Origin: Lentisphaeria bacterium
GTDB lineage: Bacteria; Verrucomicrobiota; Lentisphaeria; Victivallales; Victivallaceae
Direction of reading: 5' to 3'
NCBI GenBank assembly: GCA_017456285.1
Contig: JAFTJQ010000010.1
Location: forward strand, 1-50,084
Length of the DNA stretch: 50,084 bases
Positions 9,137 through 17,186 of this stretch are shown here, piece after piece. The notes below the pieces were generated by a model. The model was not told the DNA's origin and made no database searches. It saw nothing but the letters and a program-made list of their open reading frames with translations. How positions within the stretch are numbered: position 1 is the stretch's first letter; each line of letters opens with the position of its first letter. The position numbers were made by a program, and so were the translations under genes.

Positions 9137-9697
9137 TTATGATTTTTTACGGTTGTTCTCCTCAATTTCCTGCATAAGCAACTTCTGCTTAATCGGATAG
9201 AGCAAACCCAATTTGGAGCATACGCTGAAAATGATACCGATCAAAGTTGATGAGTATGCCACCAAACGACTGCTCTGGGGAGAGAAGGCAATTAATACAA
9301 ATGATGAAACCGAACCGAATAGACCGATGTACAAGGGCAAATCAAGGAAAATATCCGCATCTTTGAATGCCGCTTCTTTTTGTGCCAGAGTTGCACCCTG
9401 CAAACGTGAAATTTTGCGAACCACTATGGCAATAACTCCGAGTGCAGCAATCTGCATAAGAAGTACAATTGTGAAAATCAAAAGCGAAATTTTGCCGCCG
9501 AGATCTGCGGAAATTGTTTCAACTTTAGTCGGGTCATCAGTGGGAATGCGAATACCGCTTTGGATAGTTTTTGCATTGCCGAAGGTGCTTTGCAGGAAGT
9601 TAGAGTGGTCGTACCAGTAACTTAAAGCCCAGACCGCTCCTGCTAAAATCGCCAGTGTAATGGCAGTAATCAAAATAAATTTGAAAAATTTCTTCAT
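9137..9697 (-). CDS. TolQ/ExbB/MotA-like membrane protein
   Basis: 186 residues with four predicted helices: about 5-28, 70-93, 121-138 and 145-167, with a cytoplasmic loop of only about 27 residues between helices 2 and 3. Helix 3 contains YIGLFGSVSSFVLIAF (123-138), closely matching the TolQ segment YIGLFGTVWGIMHAF. Helix 4 has STLIGI (150-155), like the ATAIGL of TolQ whose Thr lines the ion path. The rest is much reduced compared with TolQ (about 230 residues), so this is a divergent or minimal relative rather than TolQ itself. It is the first gene of the kinase operon, with a good promoter (9740-9768) and a GGAG site 6 nt before the ATG. A neighbour with a MotB/TolR-like helix strengthens the call. 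Confidence 0.68.
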   Translation of the reverse strand: MKKFFKFILITAITLAILAGAVWALSYWYDHSNFLQSTFGNAKTIQSGIRIPTDDPTKVETISADLGGKISLLIFTIVLLMQIAALGVIAIVVRKISRLQGATLAQKEAAFKDADIFLDLPLYIGLFGSVSSFVLIAFSPQSSRLVAYSSTLIGIIFSVCSKLGLLYPIKQKLLMQEIEENNRKKS

Positions 9698-9739
9698 AAT
9701 TAACTCCGTTTAGGTTGTGTAAAAAACTTAATTTTCAAT

Positions 9740-9768
9740 ATTATAGTACAATATCGGCAATTATTCAA
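9740..9768 (-). promoter_or_regulatory. Promoter of the TolQ-like/kinase/ABC-F operon
   Basis: On the minus strand TTGAAT (9768-9763) and TATAAT (9745-9740) are separated by 17 bp. This is close to consensus and lies 43 bp before the ATG at 9697. Confidence 0.65.
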
Positions 9769-9822
9769 GGCAAAATAAGAATTTTTTTCAAAAAAAACGT
9801 AAAAATTCATTGCCGAATTGAT

Positions 9823-10926
9823 TTATTCCTCAATTCTGACCCCTTTTAAGTAGGGTTCAATAAAGTCATTAAGCAATTCTCCGTCCAGCATTGCCGCTGT
9901 ATTGCTTGTTTCAACCCCGGTACGCAAATCTTTGACCATCTGGTATGGTTGCAGAACGTATGAGCGAATTTGATTACCCCAACCGTTTTCAGTTTTTTCG
10001 CCTCGAATTGCATTTGCTTCATTCTGACGCTTCTCCTCTTCATGCTCGTAGAGTCTGGCTTTAAGCATCTTCATGGCAGTTGCACGATTTTTGTGTTGAG
10101 ATCGTTCATTCTGGCAGGCAACGACGATTCCGGTCGGTAAGTGGGTAATGCGAATTGCACTGTCGGTAGTATTAACGTGCTGTCCGCCTGCACCGCTGGA
10201 ACGGTAGGTATCAACTTTTAAGTCTTTCTCGTCAATTTCGATTTCAATATCGTCGTCAAGTTCCGGGAAAGCATCAACCGAGCAGAAAGAGGTGTGGCGT
10301 CGTGCATTTGAGTCAAAAGGAGAAATTCTAACCAGTCGGTGAATTCCTTTCTCGCACTTCATGTAGCCGTAAGTAAAGTTTCCCTGTACCAGCAAGGTGA
10401 TGCTTTTGATACCTGCTTCTTCACCCATTTGAATATCAATTACTTCGTCTTTCCAGCCCTGACGCTCAAAATAACGACGGTACATACGAGTTAACATGCT
10501 TGCCCAATCGCAGGATTCCGTGCCGCCGGCACCTGCATGAATTGAGAGATAGACACCATTTTTATCAAAGGGCCCTGAGAGGAAACTCAATAACTCAAGC
10601 TGGTCGAGTTTTTTAAGGAGTTTCTTTTCTTCAATTTCTGCTTCTCCCAAATACTCCTCATCATCAGAAGCAAATTCATAATGCACTTCCAAGTCTGATA
10701 AATCTTTCTGCAGGGCAAAAAGTGGTTCAATAACCTGTTTGCAGCTTGAGAGTTTGGCTACAGTTGCTTGAGCATCTTCTTTATTATCCCAAAAGTTCTC
10801 GAGAGACATTTTTGCTTCGATTTCACGGATTTCAGATTCTCTTGACTCAATATCGAGAAAGTCTGATAGGTGTGCAATTCGCTCTCGGATATTATTAATA
10901 CTGTTTTTTAATTCGTCTAAAGTCAT
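9823..10926 (-). CDS. prfB: Peptide chain release factor 2
   Basis: A 367-residue RF2 that recognises UGA/UAA and triggers peptide release. The stop-codon recognition tripeptide SPF is in RISPFDSN, and the catalytic GGQ is in SGAGGQHVN. The family-typical HTSF, SQHKN and RTGVETSNT stretches are present, and length equals E. coli RF2 (365). The usual programmed +1 frameshift (CTTTGAC near codon 25) is absent: at the matching place the codons read TTT CTC GAT in one uninterrupted frame. The ATG follows AGAGGA by 6-7 nt. It is transcribed divergently from skp, with its own promoter at 10961-10988. Confidence 0.97.
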   Translation of the reverse strand: MTLDELKNSINNIRERIAHLSDFLDIESRESEIREIEAKMSLENFWDNKEDAQATVAKLSSCKQVIEPLFALQKDLSDLEVHYEFASDDEEYLGEAEIEEKKLLKKLDQLELLSFLSGPFDKNGVYLSIHAGAGGTESCDWASMLTRMYRRYFERQGWKDEVIDIQMGEEAGIKSITLLVQGNFTYGYMKCEKGIHRLVRISPFDSNARRHTSFCSVDAFPELDDDIEIEIDEKDLKVDTYRSSGAGGQHVNTTDSAIRITHLPTGIVVACQNERSQHKNRATAMKMLKARLYEHEEEKRQNEANAIRGEKTENGWGNQIRSYVLQPYQMVKDLRTGVETSNTAAMLDGELLNDFIEPYLKGVRIEE

Positions 10927-10960
10927 AATTTTTCCTCTGTTTTTAATTAATTTTCTATAT

Positions 10961-10988
10961 ATATTACAACATTTTTTAAAAAAATCAA
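10961..10988 (-). promoter_or_regulatory. prfB promoter
   Basis: On the minus strand TTGATT (10988-10983), a 16-bp spacer and TAATAT (10966-10961), about 35 bp ahead of the prfB start. The same TTGATT-N16 layout precedes purM and putP. Confidence 0.55.
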
Positions 10989-11016
10989 CTAAATATTGTA
11001 AAAATATCGTTAAAGA

Positions 11017-11046
11017 TTGGAAATTTTATCAAAGTTGTGCTACATT
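11017..11046 (+). promoter_or_regulatory. Promoter of the skp-esterase-lpxD operon
   Basis: TTGGAA (11017-11022), 18 bp, TACATT (11041-11046), ending 43 bp before the skp ATG at 11090. Reasonable sigma-70 match, not tested further. Confidence 0.45.
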
Positions 11047-11089
11047 ATGCAAGTTATTGATTAATTTTTTTAATTATAGGAGTTTTTTT

Positions 11090-11671
11090 ATGAAAAAGTT
11101 ATTTTTGATTTTTGTAATTTCAATTGGAATTGCCGCAGTTGCTTCGGCACAGAAAATTGCGGTAGTTGACATGGAGAGAGTTTTCAAGGAATATTACAAA
11201 ACTCCGCAGATTGAAACTTTGCTTAAACAGCAGCAAAAAGTTTTTCAGGACTATTTGGTAAAGAAAAATGAGAAAGCTATGGAGCTGGATAAAAAATTCC
11301 GTACCGCTTTTGACCGCTCACAGAATATCACACTCTCGCAAGAGGAGCGTCAGAAAGCAACCGAAGAGGCAGAGAAAATCACTCAGGATATAAAGGTTAT
11401 CCGTGCAGAAATGCAGAGTTATGCTAAAGCCAAGCAGGAGGAATTAATGAAACTTGCGACTTTGAAGCGTAATGAATTATTGCAGGAAATTACCGAAAAA
11501 ATTAAACAAGTTGCAATTAATCAAGGATATGATATGGTGCTTGATAAAAGTGCAAACTCAACTAATGCAGTGCCGATTGTGCTGTATTCCAAAACAAATA
11601 TTGATTTAACTATGGAGATAATTAATATTTTAAATAAAGGCAATTTAACTCCGAAAGGAACTGAAAAATGA
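11090..11671 (+). CDS. skp: Periplasmic chaperone Skp/OmpH family
   Basis: 193 residues. A cleavable signal peptide (MKKLFLIFVISIGIAAVASA, then QK) leads into the Skp start motif KIAVVDMERVFKEYYKT, followed by long charged helices (about 45-130) that form the tentacles, and a C-terminal strand region (GYDMVLDKSANS). Skp holds unfolded outer-membrane proteins in the periplasm and usually lies just upstream of lpxD, as it nearly does here. The frame is open upstream to 11057, but AGGAG at 11078-11082 is 7 nt before the ATG at 11090, and the signal peptide begins exactly there. It overlaps the next gene by 4 bp. Confidence 0.93.
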   Translation: MKKLFLIFVISIGIAAVASAQKIAVVDMERVFKEYYKTPQIETLLKQQQKVFQDYLVKKNEKAMELDKKFRTAFDRSQNITLSQEERQKATEEAEKITQDIKVIRAEMQSYAKAKQEELMKLATLKRNELLQEITEKIKQVAINQGYDMVLDKSANSTNAVPIVLYSKTNIDLTMEIINILNKGNLTPKGTEK

Positions 11672-12966
11672 GAAAATTTTTTATTACTATTGCATTAGTG
11701 CTTGTCTTGTTCGCAAGCGCTTTTGCTCATGACGGAATCAACAAGGAGTGCAATTTAGCAATTCGTGTTACTCCTGAAAAGGCTGATCCTGAATACGAAA
11801 AAGGTGAAACTATTAAACTGAAAATTTTAGTATATCCTGTTGATAAAAACAAAGTTACAGATAAATACACCTTGAGAGTTGTCGAAAGCAAAGACTTTGA
11901 CAAAAGTATAGAAAAAAATTATCCGATTACGCTTGATAAAGAGTTTGTCTATACAACACGCATGGATAGAGACGGATTTGTCCGTTTTGAGGTTTTTGTT
12001 CAAAATAAAGACGGCAAAAATATTGATTTTACTTTTGGCGGATTTAAGCGTCAGAAAGCCTATGACGGCGGAGCAGGGGTAGGTTTGGATAATTTGAAGC
12101 AGGCAGTTGAAGAACCGACCGATTTTGATGAATTCTGGGCAAAGCAGAAAAAAATGCTTGCTGATACTCCAATTAAGTACACAATCAAAGATGCTCCAAT
12201 CAAACACGAAAAACTTGATGTTTATTACGTAGAAGTTGAGTGTCCAAATTCTCGTCCAGCAACCGGAATTTTGACTGTTCCGAAAGATAAAAGCAAAAAA
12301 TATCCTGCCATGGGACTTTATGATGGATACAGCAATACTTATATTCAGAAAGAACCTGCTAATGTTTTGCCTGATGATAAAATTGTATTCCATTTGAATG
12401 CTCATGGTTACAATATGGGTGAAGATGAGAATTATTACAATGAAGTTAAAAAATCATTGAAAGGATATGCCTTCAAAAATGATGAAAATGCAAATCCTGA
12501 AACCGCATATTTCTACGGTATGGCACTTCGCTGTATGCGTTCTCTTCAATTTTTGAAACAGCACCCCTTGTATGACGGAGTGAATTTGGAAGTGCAGGGC
12601 GGCAGTCAGGGCGGTTTGCAGACAATTTGGTGTGCCGCACTCGACCATGATGTAAAAATTGCCCGTCCCGATATTCCGTGGTGTGCCGATTTGGGCGGTT
12701 ATACCAAAGGTCGTTTAAGAGGCTGGCGTCCTGATTATCAAAAAGGATTAGACTATTATGACATTGTAAATCATGCAAAAAGAATTCCCGAAACTTGTTT
12801 TGTTCACATTACTCGTGCCGGATTAGGGGATTATGTTTGCCCTCCGAGCGGAATTACTATTGTTTATAATAACTTAAAATGCCCGAAAAAAATTACTTAT
12901 GTCCATGACTCTGACCATGGTTATATAAATCAGGGTTCTTTAAGATTTGAAAAAGAGTCTAAATAA
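11668..12966 (+). CDS. Secreted acetyl-xylan-esterase-like hydrolase (CE7/AXE1 family)
   Basis: 432 residues. Signal peptide (1-20, ending ASAFA), then a beta-sandwich-like N-terminal domain (about 25-135) and an alpha/beta hydrolase domain beginning with the family motif DFDEFWAKQKK (about 152-162). The triad is visible: nucleophile in GGSQGG, Asp in LGDYVCPPSG and His in DSDHGY. These match CE7 acetyl-xylan esterases/cephalosporin-C deacetylases, which remove acetyl groups from oligosaccharides. The ATG overlaps the skp stop by 4 bp, so it sits within the envelope operon between skp and lpxD, an unusual place for a sugar esterase. Substrate is not shown; an envelope or plant glycan are both possible. 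Confidence 0.87.
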   Translation: MRKFFITIALVLVLFASAFAHDGINKECNLAIRVTPEKADPEYEKGETIKLKILVYPVDKNKVTDKYTLRVVESKDFDKSIEKNYPITLDKEFVYTTRMDRDGFVRFEVFVQNKDGKNIDFTFGGFKRQKAYDGGAGVGLDNLKQAVEEPTDFDEFWAKQKKMLADTPIKYTIKDAPIKHEKLDVYYVEVECPNSRPATGILTVPKDKSKKYPAMGLYDGYSNTYIQKEPANVLPDDKIVFHLNAHGYNMGEDENYYNEVKKSLKGYAFKNDENANPETAYFYGMALRCMRSLQFLKQHPLYDGVNLEVQGGSQGGLQTIWCAALDHDVKIARPDIPWCADLGGYTKGRLRGWRPDYQKGLDYYDIVNHAKRIPETCFVHITRAGLGDYVCPPSGITIVYNNLKCPKKITYVHDSDHGYINQGSLRFEKESK

Positions 12967-12994
12967 TTTAATAAAAAAAGAAAGCAGGTGAATA

Positions 12995-14035
12995 ATGAAA
13001 ACTGTAAGTGCTAAAGAAATTGCAGAAATGGTAAAAGCAATCCGCATTATCGGTGATGAGAATGTATGCGTTTCAGGCGTATCATCACTTAAAGATGCAA
13101 CAAATGACAAAATAAGTTTCCTCGGAAATAAAAAATATCAAGATCAGTTAGAGTCAACTCAGGCGGCAATTGTTTTGATTGCAGAGGATAATTCTTATTT
13201 GGCAAAAGAGGGCAAAACCTATATCGTTTGCGAAAATGTCGATGTGGCTTTTTCTCGTGTGATTATGATTTTTGCTCCCGAAGCAATTCCTTATGAGAGA
13301 AACATTCATCCGACTGCCGCGGTTGATCCGACTGCTAAAATCGGTGTAAATGTTCACGTCGGTGCAAATGCTGTGGTTGATGCAGGTGCGGAAATCGGAG
13401 ATAATACTTGCATTTGTGCCGGAACTTATATCGGCAGAGAGGCTAAAGTCGGCTGTGACACACTTATTTATCCCAATGCGACAATTTTGGATAGATGTAT
13501 TGTCGGCAACAAGGTAATTATCCACTCCGGAGTTGTTATCGGTGCAGACGGATTCGGTTTCTATCCCACTCCGAATGGCTTGGCGAAAATTCCGCAAACC
13601 GGTATTGTCCGAATTGATGACGATGTGGAAATCGGTGCAAATACCACAATCGACCGTGCGAGATTCGGCGTTACCTGGATCAAAACCAATGTTAAAATTG
13701 ACGATCAGGTTATGGTCGGTCACAATGTTGTTGTCGGTGAAAGTTCAATTTTGGTTGCTCAAGTCGGTATTGCAGGAAGTGCAACATTGGGACGCGGTGT
13801 GATTTTAGGCGGCAAAGCAGGTATCAACGGCCATGTAACTGTCGGTGACGGAGTGCAGTTGGCAGGAACTTCAAACATTGTCAAAGATACTCCTCCGGGG
13901 GTAATTTTGCTTGGCAGTCCGGCAGAAAGTCAGCGTGATTTTATGGGCAGAATCGCTTTGCCGAATAAGGTTGCTAAACTTAAGGACAAAATTGCCGAAT
14001 TGACTGAAAGATTGGAGAAGTTGGAGAATAAATAA
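12995..14035 (+). CDS. lpxD: UDP-3-O-acylglucosamine N-acyltransferase
   Basis: 346 residues, the third step of lipid A synthesis: adds a hydroxyacyl chain to the amino group of UDP-3-O-acylglucosamine. Residues about 20-95 are the uridine-binding domain. From IHPTAAVDPTAKIG (about 104) to 300 runs a left-handed hexapeptide-repeat helix. The catalytic His is in VMVGHNVVVG, and GADGFGF with DDDVEIGANTTIDR is diagnostic. The C-terminus is a short coiled coil (KLKDKIAELTERLEKLENK). AGGTG lies 6 nt before the ATG. Its presence shows the organism makes lipid A. Confidence 0.97.
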   Translation: MKTVSAKEIAEMVKAIRIIGDENVCVSGVSSLKDATNDKISFLGNKKYQDQLESTQAAIVLIAEDNSYLAKEGKTYIVCENVDVAFSRVIMIFAPEAIPYERNIHPTAAVDPTAKIGVNVHVGANAVVDAGAEIGDNTCICAGTYIGREAKVGCDTLIYPNATILDRCIVGNKVIIHSGVVIGADGFGFYPTPNGLAKIPQTGIVRIDDDVEIGANTTIDRARFGVTWIKTNVKIDDQVMVGHNVVVGESSILVAQVGIAGSATLGRGVILGGKAGINGHVTVGDGVQLAGTSNIVKDTPPGVILLGSPAESQRDFMGRIALPNKVAKLKDKIAELTERLEKLENK

Positions 14036-14040
14036 TTCTC

Positions 14041-15327
14041 GTGGTAAGCGGAGCGGTTAAAATTAAGAGTTTATTTTGGTTAATTTTAATTTTTTTGACG
14101 GCGACAAATTTGGCGTTTGCCGCCGTCAAAGAGGAATCGATTGCAGACAGTTTGCGTCAAAAGGCACAAGCTGGAGACGTCTATTCTCAATTGAAACTCG
14201 GAGAGGAGTTTTTGTATGGGGTAAATCGTTCCCGCAATTTGAATTTGGCTTTTTATTACTTTAATATGGCGGCGGAGCAAGGCAGTGATGTCGGTAATTT
14301 CTATGTCGGATACTGCCATGAGTACGGCTACGGAGTAACTAAAAATATTTTTAAGGCGTATTCTTATTACGAAAAGGCAATTTCGCTCGATGAAGCCAAG
14401 TTCAAAGTTGCTTTGATTCTGGAACGAGGCTTGAGAGGGGCGAAAATTGACGGCAAATATTATGGTTCAATTGACCAAAATAAGGTGCGAGCCAAAGAGT
14501 TACAGGATTTTTTAATCAGCAAAAAATATCCGCCTGCAATGGTGAATTTGGCAGAGAAATTATTAAAAAATAGAAATATTACTCCCGAAAGCGGTCAGTA
14601 TATTTTTGAATTGCTTTCAGAAGCTGCCGAGCAGAATGATGTGCAGGCAAAAAAATATTTGATTGATTGCTATTTAGAGGGGATAGGTACGGCGGTAAAT
14701 GAGGAACAGGCATTTAAGGAAGCCTATAAACTCTATACTGCTGAAGTTAAAGGAGTTGCAGGCAAGTTAGGGCTTTTTTATGAACGTGGAATCGGGGTTG
14801 CTCCTGATATGCTTGAGGCAATTAAATTCTATCAAATTGCTGCCGATGAGGGAGAGGGATTTGCTAAAGTTAAAATTGCCGAGCAGCATTTAAGCGGATT
14901 TTATTTAAAAACCGATGTGGAGAAAGCATTAAAACTGCTCCACGAGGAGATGCGGAATAATAATGGTGCAGCGATAAAAATTTTAGCAGATTGCTTTTTG
15001 AAGGGAATCGGACTTGAAAAAGACGAGAAGCAAGCGTTTCTTTTTTACTTGCGAAGTGCGGGATTAGGAGATGTCGCTGCACAGTATGAGTTGGCAAATT
15101 GTTTTCGCAACGGGGTCGGCACTCAAATAGATGAAAGTGCGGTCTTTTTTTGGGCGAAGCAGGGAAGCAGTGTCGGCGATATTGATTGCATGAGGCTTCT
15201 GGCGGAGTGCTATGCTCACGGTATCGGCACTCCGAAAGAGATAAAAACGGCGGAAAGATTGCTTATAGCATGCGTTAAAGCAGGCGATGATAAAGCGGCT
15301 TTATTGCTTAAAAGAGGTTTAGAATGA
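14041..15327 (+). CDS. Secreted Sel1-like repeat protein
   Basis: 428 residues. A signal peptide (about 1-28, ending LAFA) is followed by at least eight Sel1/TPR-like repeats, shown by the recurring A-x-x-G-x-x-x-A-x-x-x-L-G and GYG-V or GIG-V signatures (e.g. GNFYVGYCHEYGYGVTKN, GAAIKILADCFLKGIGLEKD, CMRLLAECYAHGIGTPKE). Such solenoids bind partner proteins. The only plausible upstream start is GTG at 14041, 5 bp after lpxD; its RBS is poor, so the exact start is uncertain. It overlaps the following HAD gene by 4 bp. Confidence 0.83.
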   Translation: MVSGAVKIKSLFWLILIFLTATNLAFAAVKEESIADSLRQKAQAGDVYSQLKLGEEFLYGVNRSRNLNLAFYYFNMAAEQGSDVGNFYVGYCHEYGYGVTKNIFKAYSYYEKAISLDEAKFKVALILERGLRGAKIDGKYYGSIDQNKVRAKELQDFLISKKYPPAMVNLAEKLLKNRNITPESGQYIFELLSEAAEQNDVQAKKYLIDCYLEGIGTAVNEEQAFKEAYKLYTAEVKGVAGKLGLFYERGIGVAPDMLEAIKFYQIAADEGEGFAKVKIAEQHLSGFYLKTDVEKALKLLHEEMRNNNGAAIKILADCFLKGIGLEKDEKQAFLFYLRSAGLGDVAAQYELANCFRNGVGTQIDESAVFFWAKQGSSVGDIDCMRLLAECYAHGIGTPKEIKTAERLLIACVKAGDDKAALLLKRGLE

Positions 15328-16190
15328 GATTTTTTGATTATTACCAAAAAAATAAAGAAAATATTGACGGCTTGTTAATTGACGTTGACGGGACTCTGGC
15401 GGTGGGGACTTGTGCAATCGGCGAAACGGCTGAATTTATTAAAGAGTTGCGTCGAGACAATAAGGCGTTTTATATTCTCACCAATGACGGCAACCACTCA
15501 ATTAAGCAGAAATGCGGATTTTTGCATCGGGCAGGATTGGATATTGAGGAGGATGAACTTATCTCCTGTGCGAGTGTGCTTAAGTATGTTGCCAAACTCA
15601 ATAACTGGGTCGGTAAAAAGTTCTTTGTTTTAGGGGAATTAGGAGATCCATGTTTTGCGGAACTTGCAGGATTTGAAGTAACTCGCAATCTTGATGAGAT
15701 TATGGATTGCTGCGGAGCGATTCAGGGCGAGGGTGTGTATAATTGGCAAGCAAATTTAGAGGCGGCATTCGGACTCTTTCTGCGGCATCCTGAGAAACAC
15801 TATATCGTACCTAATCCTGACAGTTATTGGCCGATGCCACGCAGTACAGGTTTCGGAATCGGAGCAGGCGGACAGGCAAGAATGATTGTAAATATCGTCA
15901 AGGAAGTTCATCCCGATTTTGAACCGATTTATTTAGGTAAGCCATTCAGGGGAATTTACGATTACGCTTTGGACAAAATTGCCGAAAAAATGAATAGAGA
16001 TGTTGCTTCATTGGATTTGAAAAAAATTTACGGAATCGGCGATTATCTTAATTCCGATATTCAGGGGGCCAATTCAGCAGGATTGACCTCGGTTTTGGTT
16101 TGTACGGGGGTAAGCAGACGGGAGCAGTTGCAATATGAGAGTGAGGGGAGCAGAAAAGTTCCTGATTTGATTTTTGATGCTTTAGCATAG
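15324..16190 (+). CDS. HAD-superfamily phosphatase, NagD-like (subclass IIA)
   Basis: 288 residues. Nucleophile motif LLIDVDGTL (Asp20 and Asp22), motif 2 FYILTNDGNHS, a IIA cap domain (about 75-190), and motif 4 IYGIGDYLNSDIQGANSAG followed by TSVLVCTG. This is the NagD/pNPPase plan; such enzymes hydrolyse small phosphomonoesters, often nucleotides or sugar phosphates. The usual GD(R)xxTDI reads GDYLNSDI. The ATG overlaps the Sel1 gene stop (ATGA) and AAGAGG is 6 nt upstream. Substrate unknown. Confidence 0.88.
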   Translation: MRFFDYYQKNKENIDGLLIDVDGTLAVGTCAIGETAEFIKELRRDNKAFYILTNDGNHSIKQKCGFLHRAGLDIEEDELISCASVLKYVAKLNNWVGKKFFVLGELGDPCFAELAGFEVTRNLDEIMDCCGAIQGEGVYNWQANLEAAFGLFLRHPEKHYIVPNPDSYWPMPRSTGFGIGAGGQARMIVNIVKEVHPDFEPIYLGKPFRGIYDYALDKIAEKMNRDVASLDLKKIYGIGDYLNSDIQGANSAGLTSVLVCTGVSRREQLQYESEGSRKVPDLIFDALA

Positions 16191-16208
16191 AAGGGATTGG
16201 TGAAAATT

Positions 16209-17186
16209 ATGTTGGACAAAGTCAGAGTATATTTTATGGGGGCAGGGGAAGTTGCGGTACCGATTCTCCTGCGATTGGCAAATTCAGACATTATTGAACT
16301 CTGCGGAATTGCTACTCAAGTAGATAAGGAAGCCGGACGTAAAAAAGTTTTAACTGCGACTCCGGTGGCGAAAATTGCTGATTTAATGGGTATGAGTATT
16401 GAAAAAGTACCGTCAGTGAATGATCCTGAATTTGTAGCAAAATTGGCGGCAATGGATTTAGATTTTATCGTGGTGGTTTCATTCGGGCAGTTTTTGAAAA
16501 AAGAGATTTTGGAATTGCCGAGATACCGCTGTATAAATATTCACACTTCGATTTTGCCGAAATACCGAGGGGCATCTCCGATTATATCGACCTTGCTTAA
16601 TCGTGACCACTATGCAGGGGTTAGTTTTATGGAGATGGATTTAAGCATGGATACGGGAGCAATCTATCAATGTATTGAAATTCCGGTTGAAGCAGATGAT
16701 ACGGCGTTGTCGCTTGAAAATCGTCTGGGACAAATGGCGGCAAACCATGTGGATAGAGTTTTGCTGGATATTAAAACAGGACACTTAACACCGACTTTGC
16801 AGGATAACAGCAAAGCAACTTATTGCTCAAAAATCAAAAAGCAGATGGGGTTAATTGATTGGGCAAAGCATGAGAGTAAAGATATTGAAGCAATGGTCAG
16901 AGCCTTTACTCCGTGGCCGAATGCAAGTGTAATTTTGCCAATGAAAAACGGTAAAATGTTGCAAGTTACGGTAAATAGGTGTCGGATTGACAAAGAGAAA
17001 AGCGGAATTAAAGGAAATCCGCAAGTTTTGGGGGCTGATAAAAACGGAATTTTTATCAGTTGTCTTGACGGAGGAGTAATTGAAATTCTGGAATTGACTA
17101 TTCCGGGGAAAAAGATGATGAAAGCCAATGAGTTTGTAAATGGTTATCATTTGGCTGTCGGTAAAGGATTAATTGATAATGAGTGA
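16209..17186 (+). CDS. fmt: Methionyl-tRNA formyltransferase
   Basis: About 325 residues. Transfers formyl from 10-formyl-THF to initiator Met-tRNA. The formyltransferase domain (1-190) has the catalytic cluster CINIHTSILPKYRGASPI (Asn and His) and the Asp in MDTGAIYQ; the C-terminal OB-like domain spans about 205-310. The SLLP loop reads SILP. In-frame TTG 16197 and GTG 16200 precede the chosen ATG 16209, which has GGTGA (16199-16203) 5 nt before it. The gene overlaps rng by 8 bp. A paralogous formyltransferase (such as a sugar N-formyltransferase) is conceivable, but length and C-terminal domain favour Fmt. Confidence 0.9.
   Translation: MLDKVRVYFMGAGEVAVPILLRLANSDIIELCGIATQVDKEAGRKKVLTATPVAKIADLMGMSIEKVPSVNDPEFVAKLAAMDLDFIVVVSFGQFLKKEILELPRYRCINIHTSILPKYRGASPIISTLLNRDHYAGVSFMEMDLSMDTGAIYQCIEIPVEADDTALSLENRLGQMAANHVDRVLLDIKTGHLTPTLQDNSKATYCSKIKKQMGLIDWAKHESKDIEAMVRAFTPWPNASVILPMKNGKMLQVTVNRCRIDKEKSGIKGNPQVLGADKNGIFISCLDGGVIEILELTIPGKKMMKANEFVNGYHLAVGKGLIDNE

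Noticed and set aside
4786-9697. Identification of the kinase operon as a Zorya-type antiphage system
   Set aside because: ZorA is much longer with a cytoplasmic tail, ZorB has a peptidoglycan-binding domain, and no ZorC/ZorD/ZorE-like helicase or nuclease is in the operon; only the general motor-like theme is shared.
10840-10926. RF2 programmed frameshift site
   Set aside because: No CTTTGA in the first 40 codons; the frame is continuous.
11057-11089. Eleven-codon N-terminal extension of skp
   Set aside because: The signal peptide starts at the ATG at 11090, which has AGGAG 7 nt upstream; the extension would spoil it.
11827-12405. 192-codon open frame antisense to the esterase gene
   Set aside because: Phe/Ile/Asn-rich shadow of an AT-rich gene with clear catalytic motifs on the other strand.
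13154-13723. 189-codon open frame antisense to lpxD
   Set aside because: It mirrors the hexapeptide-repeat coding of lpxD, has no RBS, and its translation is low-complexity and repetitive; a shadow frame.
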